Assembly: GCA_963844395.1 (NCBI GenBank)
Contig: CAWJNX010000001.1
Coordinates: 186,001-250,000 of the forward strand
Direction of reading: 5' to 3'
DNA length: 64,000 bases
From: VRUE01 sp963844395
GTDB taxonomy: Bacteria; Actinomycetota; Thermoleophilia; Solirubrobacterales; 70-9
Positions within the stretch are counted from its first letter, which is position 1. Each line of letters starts with the position of its first letter. This document shows positions 34,343 to 44,734 of the stretch, piece by piece. The notes under the pieces were generated by a model. It saw only the letters and a program-made list of their open reading frames with translations, made no database searches and had not been told where the DNA came from. Both the position numbers and the translations under genes were made by a program.

Positions 34343-35329
34343 ATGAAGCTGATCATCCAAATTCCCTGCCTCAACGAGGAGGCGACCCTGCCGGTGACGA
34401 TCGCCGACCTGCCGCGCGAGATCGAGGGCATCGACGAGGTGGAGCTGCTGGTGATCGACGACGGCTCGACCGACCGCACGATCGAGGTGGCGCGCGAGAA
34501 CGGGGTCGAGCACGTCGTCCGGCTGACCAACAACAAGGGCCTCGCCGCGGCCTTCCAGGCCGGGCTCGACGCCTGTCTGAAGCTCGGCGCCGACGTCGTC
34601 GTCAATACCGACGCCGACAACCAGTACCGCGGCGCCGACGTGCCGAAGCTGGTCGCGCCGATCCTCGCCGGCGAGGCCGACATCGTGGTCGGCGACCGCC
34701 ACGTCGCCGGGATCGAGCATTTCTCCGGCTCAAAGAAGGCGCTGCAGCGGGTCGGCAGCTGGGTGGTGCGCAAGCTCTCGGGCACGGCGATCGCCGATAC
34801 GACCTCCGGCTTCCGCGCCTACAACCGCGAGGCGGCGCTGGGGCTGCTCGTCGTCGACAACTTCACCTACACGCTGGAGAGCCTGATCCAGGCCGGCAAG
34901 ATGCTGGTCGCGGTGGAGCAGGCCGACATCGGCGTCAACGCGCAGACACGCGAGTCGCGACTCTTCCGCACGACCGGCGCCTACGTGCGTCGCAACGCTC
35001 TCTCGATCATCCGCATCTACACCCGCTACGAGCCGCTGCGCGTATTCGCCTCCGCGGGTCTCGTCGTCGGCCTGCTGGCGCTTGCCGCCTGGATGCCCTT
35101 CCTGCTCGACTGGATCCTCAACGGCGACAGCAGCGGCCACGTCCAGTCGCTGATCCTCGGCGCCGTCCTCTTCATCGCCTCCCTGCAGCTGCTGGCGCTC
35201 GGCGTGATCGGCGACCTGCTCGCCGGACAGCGGGTGATGACGCAGCGGGTCTTCGAGCGGGTGCGCCGGGTCGAGCTGACGCTCGGCGTCGAGCCCTCTC
35301 ACTACGAGCGCGGCGCGCGAGAGCGCTGA
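34343..35329 (+). CDS. family 2 glycosyltransferase with two C-terminal membrane helices
   Basis: A 328-residue GT-A enzyme like polyprenyl-phosphate mannosyl/glucosyl transferases. The nucleotide-sugar fold opens with LIIQIPCLNEE; VIDDGSTDRT and the DxD site in NTDADNQYRG follow, and the acceptor loop is TSGFRAYNREAA. Two hydrophobic helices near residues 232-252 and 268-292 anchor it in the membrane. It probably moves a sugar from a nucleotide donor to a lipid carrier. The next gene, a flippase, overlaps by one base (TGATG), which supports a role in making and exporting a lipid-linked sugar. Confidence 0.85.
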   Translation: MKLIIQIPCLNEEATLPVTIADLPREIEGIDEVELLVIDDGSTDRTIEVARENGVEHVVRLTNNKGLAAAFQAGLDACLKLGADVVVNTDADNQYRGADVPKLVAPILAGEADIVVGDRHVAGIEHFSGSKKALQRVGSWVVRKLSGTAIADTTSGFRAYNREAALGLLVVDNFTYTLESLIQAGKMLVAVEQADIGVNAQTRESRLFRTTGAYVRRNALSIIRIYTRYEPLRVFASAGLVVGLLALAAWMPFLLDWILNGDSSGHVQSLILGAVLFIASLQLLALGVIGDLLAGQRVMTQRVFERVRRVELTLGVEPSHYERGARER

Positions 35330-36735
35330 TGGGGCTGCGAGCGAGGCTGCCTGGCTCCGGACGAGTGCCGGCCGGGGGCGACTCGACGACCGCCGACTAC
35401 GGCAAGACCGCGAGCTTCCTCGCGATCGGCGTCGGCCTCACCGGCGTCATCACCTACGTCTACTTCTTCATCGCCTCCCACGTCCTCTCCAAGCCCGACT
35501 ACGGAGAGATCACGGTGGTCTGGTCGGCGGTCTTCATCACCGTCTCGACCCTCTACCGACCGGTCGACCAGCTGCTCTCTCGCCACATCTCCGAGCGGCT
35601 CGCGAAAGGGGAATCGGTCCGCGAGCCGATCCTGGTCGCGACCAAGATCCAGCTCGGCCTCGCCGCGGCTTTCGCCGTCGTCACCCTCGCCCTGCGCGGG
35701 CCGATCGAGGACGGCCTGCTGGACGGCAACACGACCCTTTACTGGATCTTCCTCGGCGCCGTCCTCTTTTACGCTGCCAGCTACTTCGCCCGCGGATACC
35801 TCGCCGGCCACCGGCGCTTCGGCCTCTTCACGGCGATGATCCTCTCCGAGTCGATCTTCCGCACGCTCTTCGCTGTCCTCGTCGCGATCGGGCTGCTCAG
35901 CGGCCAGTCGGCCGTGGCGATCGGAATAGTCGCCGCCCCGTCGCTCAGCTTGCTCATCGTGCCGGCAGCGTTCGCACGCCGGGCGCGGCGCAACTCCGCC
36001 CCTCGCGCGCCGCAGCGCCAGAGTGACGAGTTCACGCTGACGCACGGCACCGGCTTCGCCGCGGCGGTGCTGCTGATCATGTTCAGCGAGCAGGCCTTCC
36101 TCAACGCCGGGCCGCTGATCGTGCGGGGGCTGGAGGGCGCCGCGGCGGCCGGTTTCATCTTCAACGTGCTGATGATCGCGCGAGCGCCGCTGCAGCTCTT
36201 CCAGGCGGTCTCGACCAGCATCCTCCCCCACCTGACCGCCCTCCACAGCAGTGCCGAGCCGGGACAGCCGAGACCGAGTTCCAGCGCTCGGTGCGGATGG
36301 TCCTGCTGGCGATCGCCGCCTTTACCGCGATCGTCGCGCTGGCGGTGCTCGGCAGCCGGGCCGCAGCTGATGCAGCTCGCCTTCAGCGACAAGTTCAGCT
36401 ACGACCGCGGCGGCCTGCTCTTGGTCACCGCCGGGATGGGCCTCTACCTGGCGTCGGTGACGATCAACCAGGCCTGCATCGCCCAGGGCCAGGTGCGGCG
36501 CGCCTCCGCCCGCTGGATCGCCTGCGCGGCGCTTTTCGTCGCCTGGTGCTTCCTGGCGCCGATCGGCGAAGAGTTCCGTCGGGTCGAGATCGGCTTCGCG
36601 CTCGCCGCCGGCCTCCTGCTCGGCCTGCTCTTCTTGATCTTCCGCCGCCCGCACGAGCGGCTCGAGGACGTGCCGGCCGCCGGTTCTGCCCAGGAGCTCG
36701 AGACGCAGCTCGCCGCCGTCGACGAGGGCGCCTAG
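35329..36735 (+). CDS. lipopolysaccharide/teichoic-type polysaccharide flippase (MATE/MOP superfamily), two compensating frameshifts
   Basis: An integral membrane protein of 468 residues with about 12 hydrophobic helices, resembling Wzx-like polysaccharide exporters. Recognisable stretches include TASFLAIGVGLTGVITYVYFF at the start and VWSAVFITVSTLYRPVDQLL. Between about 36262 and 36352 the frame is displaced: one base is missing, then one extra base restores it. The other frame there reads a continuous hydrophobic helix (MVLLAIAAFTAIVALAVLG) that replaces an implausible Arg/Ser/Cys stretch. The start codon overlaps the glycosyltransferase stop. The specific substrate cannot be told. Confidence 0.8.
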   Translation: MGLRARLPGSGRVPAGGDSTTADYGKTASFLAIGVGLTGVITYVYFFIASHVLSKPDYGEITVVWSAVFITVSTLYRPVDQLLSRHISERLAKGESVREPILVATKIQLGLAAAFAVVTLALRGPIEDGLLDGNTTLYWIFLGAVLFYAASYFARGYLAGHRRFGLFTAMILSESIFRTLFAVLVAIGLLSGQSAVAIGIVAAPSLSLLIVPAAFARRARRNSAPRAPQRQSDEFTLTHGTGFAAAVLLIMFSEQAFLNAGPLIVRGLEGAAAAGFIFNVLMIARAPLQLFQAVSTSILPHLTALHSSAEPGQPRPSSSARCGWSCWRSPPLPRSSRWRCSAAGPQLMQLAFSDKFSYDRGGLLLVTAGMGLYLASVTINQACIAQGQVRRASARWIACAALFVAWCFLAPIGEEFRRVEIGFALAAGLLLGLLFLIFRRPHERLEDVPAAGSAQELETQLAAVDEGA

Positions 36736-36744
36736 AGGCCGACG

Positions 36745-38566
36745 ATGGGCGGGCATGACGCCGAGCTGATCCTGGTCGCCGGCGCCCTGCTCGCCGCCGG
36801 CATCTTCGGCGCCCTGCTGGCGGACAGGGTCCGCATCCCGGGCCTGCTGCTCTTCCTCGGGCTCGGCATGCTCGCCGGCTCGGAGGGCATCGGCGGGATC
36901 GAGTTCGACGACGCCGAGCTGGCGCGGACGCTGGGCACGATCGCCCTCGTCCTGATCCTCTTCGAGGGCGGGCTGAGCGCCGGCTGGTCGGAGATCCGCC
37001 CCGTGCTGGGCACCGCGGCGTCGCTGGCGACCGTGGGGACGGTCGTCACCGCCGTCACCGCCGGGCTGGCGGCGACCTTCATCTTCGATCTCGACACGCT
37101 GGAAGGGATGCTGGTCGGGGCGGCGATCGCCGCCACCGACTCCGCCGCGATCTTCGCCGTCCTGCGCCGCTCCACCCTGGAGAAACGGCTGGCCCGCTCG
37201 CTCGAGGGGGAGTCCGGGATGAACGACCCGGTCGCCCTGCTGCTCGTGATCGGCTTCATCGAATGGATCCAGGAGCCGGGCTACGGGCTGCCCGACATGG
37301 CGCTCTTGCTCGTCCTCAAACTGGCGATCGGCGCGGCGATCGGCCTGGCGCTCGGACGAGCTGGCGCTCGTCGCCCTGAGCCGCACGCGCCTGCCGACCG
37401 ACGGCATCTACCCGGTGGCGACGATCGCGATCGCCGGCGCTCGCCTTCGGCGTCGCGGAGGTCGCGCACGGCTCGGGCTTCCTCGCCGTCTACCTGACCG
37501 GGCTGGCGCTCGGCTCGCGCAGGGTCCCTGCCCGGCGCACGATCGTCGCCTTCCACGAGGGCGTCGGCTGGGTCGCCCAGATCGGCCTCTTCATCCTGCT
37601 CGGCCTGCTGGTCTTCCCCAGCGCGCTCGACGACGTCGCGCTCGAGGGTCTCGCCCTCTCCGCCGTCCTGATCCTGGTCTCCCGCCCGCTCGCGGCCTTC
37701 CTGGCGACGCTGCTCTCCCCCTTCGGCCTGCGGGAGCGGGCGATGCTCGGCTGGGCGGGACTGCGGGGCGCGACGCCGATCTGGCTCGCCACCTTCCCGG
37801 TCGTCGCCGGCGTCGACGCCGGCGGGCAGCTCTTCTCGGTCGTCTTCTTCGTCGTCGTCACCTCGACCCTGGTCCAGGGGGCCAGCTTCGAGCCGCTGGC
37901 CCGCCGCCTCGGTCTGACCACCGACGAGCCGGCGCTGCCACGCCGCCTGCTGGAGTCGGGGCGGATCCGGCGCATGGGCGGCGACGTGGTCGCCTATCGC
38001 CTACGGCCCGGGGCGGCCGCCGCCGGTCACCTCGTCCGCGAGCTGGGCCTGCCGCGCGAGGCGCTGGTCAACGTGATCGTCCGCGAGGACCGCGCCATCC
38101 CGCCGCGCGGCTCGACCGAGCTGCGCGAGGGCGACGAGCTGCACATCCTCGTTCGCGGCGAGCTTCGCGACGAGGTCGAGGCGCTGACCAAGCGCTGGCA
38201 CGCAGGGCCCGGTCGGCTCCCCGCCGCCGCCGGCGCTGCCCCGCCGCGGCGCCTCGTTGGTCTTCTCCTCACGCCCCGGTGGCGACATCGAGGACCCGTC
38301 CGCCCCGACCGAGGTCGACGGGATCGCCGGTGGCGGCGGTGGTGCGAAGCCGTCGCGACCGCCCCAGCGCCCTGGCGGCGCTGGTGGACGGCCGCTACGC
38401 GGTGACGAGCGAGGAGATCGTCGCGATCGGGGGCCGCCAGGTCCTGGCCCGCTGGTGCGAGCAGCGGGCCGAGCGCGGCGGCGCCGAGGACCCGGCCGAG
38501 CGCGCCTGGTTGCAGGAGATCGCCGGCGCGCTGCTCGTCCCGGCCGCGCCGCGGCGCCACCGCTGA
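36745..38566 (+). CDS. CPA-type K+(Na+)/H+ antiporter with TrkA-C domain (four frameshifts)
   Basis: A monovalent cation/proton antiporter of the CPA1 family, like NhaP2/CvrA. Twelve or so helices include LLFLGLGMLAGSEGIGG, a conserved Asp motif AATDSAAIFAVLR and GMNDPVALLL. A cytosolic TrkA-C domain (VVAYRLRPGAAAAGHLV ... REGDELHILVRG) follows and probably senses K+ or nucleotides. The frame gains one base near 37357, 37437, 38212 and 38330. With four bases removed, 606 codons give a continuous 605-residue protein. The last about 110 residues (DGRYAVTSEEIVAIGG...) are an unconserved extension. It begins 9 bases after the flippase. Confidence 0.8.
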
Positions 38567-38586
38567 GGCGAAGCCGTCGCTCGCGC

Positions 38587-39265
38587 TCAGGCTGCCTCGG
38601 CGGCCTTGGCTATCTCGGCGTAGGCGGCGGCTGGGTCGTCGGAGCCGAAGACGGCCGAGCCGGCGACGAACAGCGAGGCGCCGGCGGCCGCGATCGGGCC
38701 GGCGGTGCGCCGCGTCGATGCCGCCGTCGACCTCGATCGTCGCCCCGTCCGCCAGCGAGGAGAGGCGGGAGACCTTGTCGGGGGAGCCCTCGATGAACGC
38801 CTGGCCGCCCCAGCCCGGGTTGACGGTCATGCAGAGCATGATGTCGGCGTAGCCGCCGCAGCTCGGCGACCGCCTCGACCGGGGTGCCCGGGTTGATCGC
38901 CACCCCGGCCAGGCAGCCGAGCTCGCGGATCGCGGTCAGGGTGCGGTTGGCGTGCGGCGTCGCCTCCTCGTGGAATGGTGATCGAGTCGGCGCCGGCCTC
39001 GGCGAAGGCCTCGATCTGCCGCTCGGGCGCCTCGATCATCAGGTGGACGTCGAGGACGCCGCCGGCGTCGTGGACCCGGTCGGCGATCGAGGCCGCGACC
39101 AGCGGACCGATCGTGATCGGCGGCACGAAATGGCCGTCCATCACGTCGAAGTGGATCACCCGCGCCCCGGCCGCCATCACCTCGTCGAGCTGGGAACCCA
39201 GCCGCGAGAAGTCGGCCGAGAGGATCGACGGCGCGACCCGGCGCTCGGCCAGCAGCTCACGTCAT
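38587..39265 (-). CDS. rpe: ribulose-phosphate 3-epimerase (four frameshifts)
   Basis: Rpe interconverts ribulose- and xylulose-5-phosphate in the pentose phosphate pathway. The TIM-barrel motifs are spread over frames: VAPSILSADFSRLG, HFDVMDGHFVPPITIGP, VDVHLMIE (here LDVHLMIE), AINPGTPVE, MTVNPGWGGQAFI and VDGGIDA. One extra base each near 39261, 38977, 38860 and 38715 must be removed; 675 bases remain, exactly 225 codons (224 residues), the normal size. ATG 39265 lies 8 bases after the zinc-ribbon gene stop. Confidence 0.85.
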
Positions 39266-39273
39266 CCGCTCGT

Positions 39274-39487
39274 TCATACGTGCCTCAGCATCGAGTCTCC
39301 GCACATCTGGCAGGTCATGTCCTCGCTGGTGCTCATCCGGGCGATCGTCTGGTGCTCGCCGCAGTTCGGGCACTGCGAGACCAGCTCGAAGCGGCGCAGA
39401 CAGTACACGCAGCGGAAGCGGCCCGGGAAGCTGCGTCGGCCGCAGCCAGGGCTCGTCGCAGCCGGGGCATTTGGCTCGCCGCAGCAT
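39274..39487 (-). CDS. small double zinc-ribbon protein with four CxxC motifs (one frameshift)
   Basis: After removal of one base in a G/C run near 39432, a frame of 71 codons begins at ATG 39487 (MLRRAKCPGCDEPWL). It carries four evenly spaced pairs: CPGC, CVYC, CPNC and CQMC, so it could bind two zinc ions. As written, a longer 84-residue frame opens from 39528 but loses the first pair. It sits between rsmB and rpe, 24 bases downstream of rsmB, and is probably co-transcribed. I do not know its function; small zinc ribbons of this kind often bind nucleic acid or proteins. Confidence 0.65.
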
Positions 39488-39511
39488 CGTTCTATCGCTC
39501 CCCGCCTCGAC

Positions 39512-40908
39512 TCATCGCTCTCCATCATCCCTTCTCATCCGGCAGATGAAGAAACCGGTGGTGCGATCGCGGTCGGGTCGCAGCTGCAGGCAGCGGCGGT
39601 CGTGGGGTGAGGCGAGCTCCGGAGCGCGGGCGCCGAGATCGTCGACCGCAAGCGGCGGCGCCTCGCCCCGCAGCCGAGGCATCGAGCAGCGCCGCGACCC
39701 GCTCCTCTCCCTCGCGGCGCGAGATCGTGCAGACCGAGTAGACGAGGGTGCCGCCGGGGCGCAGCGCCGCGGCGGCCTTGGCGAGGAGGCGGCCCTGCAG
39801 GTCGGCGAGGCGCTCGAGCGCCCGCGGCGATTTGCGCCAGCGGGCGTCCGGGCGCGAGGCCAGCGTACCCAGCGCCGTGCAGGGCGCGTCGACGAGGACG
39901 CGGTCGAAGCCCGGGCGCCATCTCGACCTCGGCCGCGTCGGCCTCGACCACGGTGACGCTGCGCAGGCCGAGCCGTCGCGCCTGGGCGGCGACCTCGGCC
40001 GCCCTGGCGGGATCGAGCTCGACCGAGATCGTCTCGCCGCGGTCGCCAGTGCGGGCGGCGATCTGGCCGGTCTTGATCCCCGGCCCGGCGCAGAGGTCGA
40101 GGACGTACTCGCCCGGCTGCGGATCGAGCACCTCGAGCACGGCGGCGGAGCCGCGGCTCTGCGGGGTCAGCTCGCCGGCGCGCGACCAGCTCGGGGACGG
40201 TGGTGCCCGTCCTGCCGGCGACGACCACCTGCTCCGGCGCCGCCAGCGGCCACGGCCCCTCCGCCGCGACCGCCTCGACGCCGCCCTCCCGCAGCGCCGC
40301 CAGGGCCGCCTCGCGATCGGTGCGCAGCGTGTTGACCCGCAGCGCCACCTCGGCCGGCTCGTTGCAGGCGGCCAGCAGCGAGCGCGCGTCCTCGGCGCCC
40401 GAGCTCCTCCCACCACATCCGCGCCAGCCAGAGCGGCGCCGAGTGGGCGACGGCGGCCCGCTCCGGGGTCGAGTCGTCGCCGAGCAGCGCCGCGACGAGC
40501 TCGGCCCGCTCGCGGGCGGCGCGGCGCAGCACCGCGTTGACGAGCCCGGCGGCGTGGGCGGCGCCGGCGCCCTTGACCAGCTCGACGGCCTGGTCGACCG
40601 CCGCGTGGTCAGGGCGTCGCGTCGGCGAACAGCAGCTCGTAGAGGCCGAGGCGCAGCCCGGCGAGCACGGGCGGGTCGAGAAGCTGCGGCGAGCGCTCGG
40701 CGAGTCGCTCGATCGCCGCGTCGGCGGTGCCGCGGCGCTGCACGGCGCCGTAGGCGAGGCGCTGGGCCTGGGCGCGCTCGCGCCCGCTCAGGCCGAGCTC
40801 GTCGGCCGCCTCGCGGAAGGCACGCTCGGTGTGGACGCCGTCCTCGAAGGTCGCCCGGATCGTCTCGAAGGCGAGCTTGCGGGCCGCGGAGACCTGGGCG
40901 GCGCTCAC
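39512..40908 (-). CDS. rsmB: 16S rRNA (cytosine967-C5)-methyltransferase (five frameshifts)
   Basis: RsmB (Sun/Fmu) methylates C967 of 16S rRNA. The N-terminal NusB-like domain includes ARKLAFETIRATFEDG and RAQAQRLAYGAVQRRG. The Rossmann domain has VLDLCAGPGIKTGQIAA (motif I), VDAPCTALGTLA (motif IV cysteine) and VYSVCTISRREGEE (motif VI catalytic cysteine). One extra base near 40612, 40400, 40182, 39912 and 39690 must be removed; 464 codons remain, the normal size. GTG 40908 overlaps the fmt stop (GTGA). The fmt-rsmB-rpe neighbourhood is common in Gram-positive bacteria. Confidence 0.87.
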
Positions 40909-41816
40909 AGCACGGGCACGGGATGGCCGCGCAGGTAGGCGTCGGCCGCCATCGGCCTGCCGCCCGGCTGGCTGCACGACCTCCAGCCGCAGCGCGCCGC
41001 GGCCGCAGCCGAGCAGCAGCGCCCCCCACTCGGCGCGAACCTCGCCTGTCCTGACGCCGACGTCGACCGCGCGCGCCCGTCGCACCCCGAGCCGGTTGCC
41101 GTCGCCGATCTCCAGGTAGGCGCCGACGTGCGGGGTGAGGGCGCGAACGGTGCGCGCCAGCTCCACCGCCGGCCGGGTCGGATCGAGGCGACGCTCGGCG
41201 GCACCGATCTTCTCGGCGTAGGTCGCCTCCGTCGTCGTCCTGCTCGGCGAACTCGAGCGCGCCCTCCTCCTGCAGGTCGAGCGCTCGCGACCAGCAGCTC
41301 GCCGCCGCAGCGCCGCCAGCTTCTCGGAGAGGGTCGCGAAGTCGTCCTCGGGGCCGATCGGCAGCTCCTCGCGCAGCGCCACCGGCCCGCAGTCGAGCCC
41401 CGCGGTGAGCCGCATGATGCTGACCCCGGTGCGCCCGTCGCCGGCCATGATCGCCCGCTCGATCGGGGCGGCGCCGCGCCAGCGCGGCAGCAGCGAAGGA
41501 TGGACGTTGAGCAGCGGCAGCTCGGAGAGCAGCGGCTCGCGGATCAGCTGGCCGAAGGCGCAGACCACGACCGCCTCGGGCGCGGCGGCTCGAATCCGCT
41601 CCAGCGCCGCCTCGTCGTTGACGTCTCTCGACCTGCAGCAGGTCGATCTCTAGCTCGCCCGCCGCGTTCGCGACCGGCGGTGAACCGCTCCTGCGGCCGC
41701 GGCCCTTGGGGCGGTCGGGCGGCGTCACGACCAGCCGCGGGCGGTGGCGCGTAGTCGGCCAGGCGGCGGAGGACCGCCGCGGCGAAGTCCGAGGTTCCGA
41801 GGTAGACGGTCCTCAC
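40905..41816 (-). CDS. fmt: methionyl-tRNA formyltransferase (six frameshifts)
   Basis: Fmt formylates initiator Met-tRNA with 10-formyl-THF. Seen: MRTVYLGTSDFAAAVLRRL, TPPDRPKGRGR, FGQLIREPLL, NVHPSLLPRWRGAAPIERAI with the catalytic NxHxSLLPxxRG block, and GVSIMRLTAGLDCGP. The C-terminal OB-like domain ends AADAYLRGHPVPVL. Extra bases near 41745, 41632, 41305, 41277, 41232 and 40974 must be removed, leaving 302 codons. GTG 41816 starts the protein. It follows def, the usual partner that later removes the formyl group. Confidence 0.87.
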
Positions 41817-41858
41817 GCGTCGGTGCGTGGCTCGCGATGCTGCTCGCTGCTGTGCTCG

Positions 41859-42457
41859 CTATCTGCGGTCCTCGGCCGGCGGCGCGTAGCTGCTCGCCCT
41901 CGCGCAGCGCCCGCAGGGCGCCCTTGCGCTGCTCGCGCGGCGCGCGGTCGAGGATCAGCACCCCGTCGAGGTGGTCGATCTCGTGCTGGAGGACCCGCGC
42001 CTCGAGCCCCGAGGCCTCGATCCTCACCGGCTCGCCCTCGACGTCGAGGCCGTCGATCCGGGCGTGCAGCGGCCGCTCGACGTCCATCGCCACCCGCGGC
42101 AGGCTGAGACAGCCCTCTTCGACGACAGTCGCCTCCTCGGAGAGCCACTCGACCGAGGGGTTGACCAGGGCGGTCGGCTCGCTGTCGGGTCCGGCCTGGA
42201 AGACGAGCACCCGGCGCAGGATGCCGAGCTGGGTCGCGGCCAGCCCGACGCCCATGCCGTCGCGCATGATCGCGATCATCCGCTCGACCTCGGCCCGCAG
42301 ACGGTGCGCCGAACTCGCGGACCGGCGAGGCCTTGCTCTTCAGGACCGGGTCGCCGAACTTGACCACCTGCGCCAGCGCCGCGTCGCGGCGCTCCAGCAG
42401 CTCCGCTTCGCGCTCCTCGCGCTCCGTATCGGCCTTGACGGCCCCCTCATCGCTCAT
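41859..42457 (-). CDS. def: peptide deformylase (two frameshifts)
   Basis: Def is a metallohydrolase that removes the N-formyl group from new proteins. All three motifs are present: GVGLAATQLG, EEGCLSLP and LQHEIDHLDGVL. The N-terminus has an unusual 25-residue Glu/Arg-rich extension (MSDEGAVKADTEREEREAEL). One extra base near 42309 and one near 41880 must be removed; a TAG at 41859 then closes a 198-residue protein ending in AEDRR. If the second shift is instead a lost base, the frame would end at 41813, overlapping fmt. ATG 42457 lies 37 bases after the priA stop. Confidence 0.83.
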
Positions 42458-42494
42458 CGGCTCGATTGTATGGATCGGAGGCGGCGACCGACGC

Positions 42495-44685
42495 CTACTG
42501 GGGATCGACGTCGACGCCGATCGCGATCTCGCGCAGGGAGCGGTCGGTGGCGAGGCGCTCGACCGCGTCGCCGACCGTGGCGACGGTCGCCTCGCGGTCC
42601 TCGGCCTTGAGTCAGGAGGCGACGGCGGTGGCGGTTGCGGACGCGGAACATCGGCGCCGGGCCGAGCAGGTCGGTTCGGGGCGGCAGGGAGTCGGCGAGC
42701 GCCTCGGCGAGGCGAGCGGCCGTCTCGTCGAGGCGCGGCTCCGCCTCCGCCTTGAGGACGATCCGGACCAGGCTCGAGAAGGGCGGGTAGCGCAGCAGCC
42801 GGCGGCGCTCGACCTCCTCGGCGAGGAAGGCGGCGGCGTCGTGGCGGGCGGCGTGGACGATGCTCGGCGCCTGCGGGGCCAGCGTCTGCACGATCACCTC
42901 TCCCCCGGCCCGCCCGCGACCGCTGCGGCCGGCCAGCTGGGTGACCATCGCGAAGGTTCGCTCGCCGGCGCGGAAGTCGGGGAAGCGCAGGGTCGCGTCG
43001 GCGTCGACGATCGCGCTCAGCGTCACCTCGGGGAAGTCGTGGCCCTTGGCGACCATCTGGGTGCCGACCAGGACGCCGCTCTCGGCCTCGCCGAAGCCGG
43101 CCAGGATGCGGGCGTGGGCGCCGCGACCGGCGGCGACGTCGGAGTCGAGCCGGAAAACCGGCATCGGCTCGAGGCGCTCGGCCAGCAGCGCCTCGATCTG
43201 CTCGCTCCCCACCCCGGCCCGCGAGAGCGTCGTCGAGCGGCACTCGGGGCAGGCGCCGGGCAGCGGCTCGGAGTGGGCGCAGTGGTGGCAGACGAGGCGG
43301 CCGGCGTGGCGGTGGACGATCAGCGAGACGTCGCAGTTGGGGCAGCCCCAGTGGCGGCCGCAGGAGCGGCAGGTGAGCCAGGGGGCGAAGCCGCGCCGGT
43401 TGACCATCACGATCGCCTTGGCGCCGGCGCGGCGCACCTCCTCCAGCGCCTCCCAGGTGGCCGGGTGCAGCGGCCCCGAGCGCGGGTCGGCCTCGCGCAT
43501 GTCGAGGACCTCGACCGGCGGCATGCGGCGGCCGTCGACGCGGCGCGGCAGCTCGATCCGCGGCAGCTCCAGCCAGGACTCCGGCCGCGGCGTCGCCGTG
43601 CCGGCGACCAGCACGGCGCCGCATTCGCCGGCCCGCCGCCGGGCCACCGTGCGGGCGTCGTAGCTGGGGTCGCCCTCCTGCTTGTAGGAAGGGTCGTGCT
43701 CCTCGTCGATCGCGATCAGGCCGAGGTCGCGGACCGGGGCGAAGACGGCGGAGCGCGGGCCGACGCAGACGCTCGCCTCGCCGCTGCGCAGGCGCCGCCA
43801 CTCGTCGTAGCGCTCGCCCGGCGAGAGCGCCGAGTGGAGCACCGCGACGCGATCGCCGAGCCGCGCCCGGAAGCGCGCGACCGCCTGCGGCGCGAGCCCG
43901 ATCTCGGGGACGAGGACGATCGCGCCCCGTCCCCGCGCCAGCGCCGCCTCGACCGCGGCCAGGTAGACCTCGGTCTTGCCCGAGCCGGTGACGCCGTGCA
44001 GGAGCAGCTCGCGCGGCTTCCCCGCCTCGCCGTCGAGCGCCGCGACGATCTCGCCCACGGCCGCTCCTGCTCCGCGAGCAGGTCGGGGCGGCCGCGCGCC
44101 GCCCCGACCTCGACCTCGGCGGGTCGCCGCCGCACGCTGCGAGCTGCGGGTGGCGATCAGGCCTCGCTCCTCGAGCCGGCGCAGCACCTGGCGATCAGCC
44201 CCGACCGCGGCGGCCAGCTCGCCGGCCGACATCTCGCCGGCGCGCAGCGCCTCGAGCACCGCCCGCTGGCGGGCGCCGAGCCGCCCGCCGCCGGCCAGCG
44301 CCTCCTCGCCGGCCGCAGCGATCTCGGCCCGCAGCTCGGTCCGCGTCCGGACCCGCTGTCCGCCGGCGCCGGTCCCCGGCGGCAGCACCAGCTGCAGGCC
44401 GCGGGCCGGGGTCGAGCAGTACTCGGCGGCGACCCAGAGCCCGAGCCGGACCAGCTCGGCCGGCACCCCCGCCTCGAGCGCTTCGAGCGGCTCGGCGAGA
44501 CGCTCCGGCGGCAGCGCCGAGGTCTCGGCCAGCTCGACGACGACGCCGAGAGTTCGGCGCCGCCCGAACGGCACCCGCACGACGCTGCCCACCTCGAGGC
44601 CGGCCATCGCCGCCGGCAGGCGGTAGTCGAAGGGGCCGCGCAGGGCGCGGGCGGTGGTCAGCGGCTCGACCTTGGCGATGGTCAT
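42495..44685 (-). CDS. priA: primosomal protein N' / replication restart helicase (three frameshifts)
   Basis: PriA reloads the replisome at collapsed forks. The N-terminal 3'-DNA-binding domain opens MTIAKVEPLTTARALRGPFDY. The helicase core has Walker A GVTGSGKTEVYLA, DEEHDPSYKQ and GTATPRPESW. Eight cysteines form the two-zinc site (CRSCGRHWGCPNC, then CHHC and CPEC). C-terminal VTQLAGRSGRG is motif VI. Frame shifts near 44150 (+1), 44058 (-1) and 42612 (+1) are needed; the result is 729 residues, ending VDVDPQ. ATG 44685 is the family start. The Ala/Arg-rich stretch between domains is where two of the shifts fall. Confidence 0.9.
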
Positions 44686-44721
44686 CCGGCCTGACGGTAT
44701 GGAGGGAGGCGGACGGCGGGA

Positions 44722-44734
44722 TATCCTGCCGGCG
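44722..44734 (+). promoter_or_regulatory. -10 element of a probable leaderless gene
   Basis: TATCCT (44722-44727) ends 7 bases before the ATG of the PH-domain gene, which lacks a nearby Shine-Dalgarno. The spacing puts the transcription start at or next to the start codon. It lies in the 49-base gap between the divergent priA and PH-domain starts. Confidence 0.45.

Noticed and set aside
34264..36735. Single 823-residue plus-strand protein covering the glycosyltransferase region
   Set aside because: The first third is an Arg-rich shadow of the glycosyltransferase gene in another frame; only the part from 35329 is coding.
37300..38400. Programmed ribosomal frameshifting in the antiporter and other genes
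   Set aside because: Shifts occur at many different contexts in nearly every gene of the tract, without a shared slippery site or downstream structure; sequencing error is simpler.
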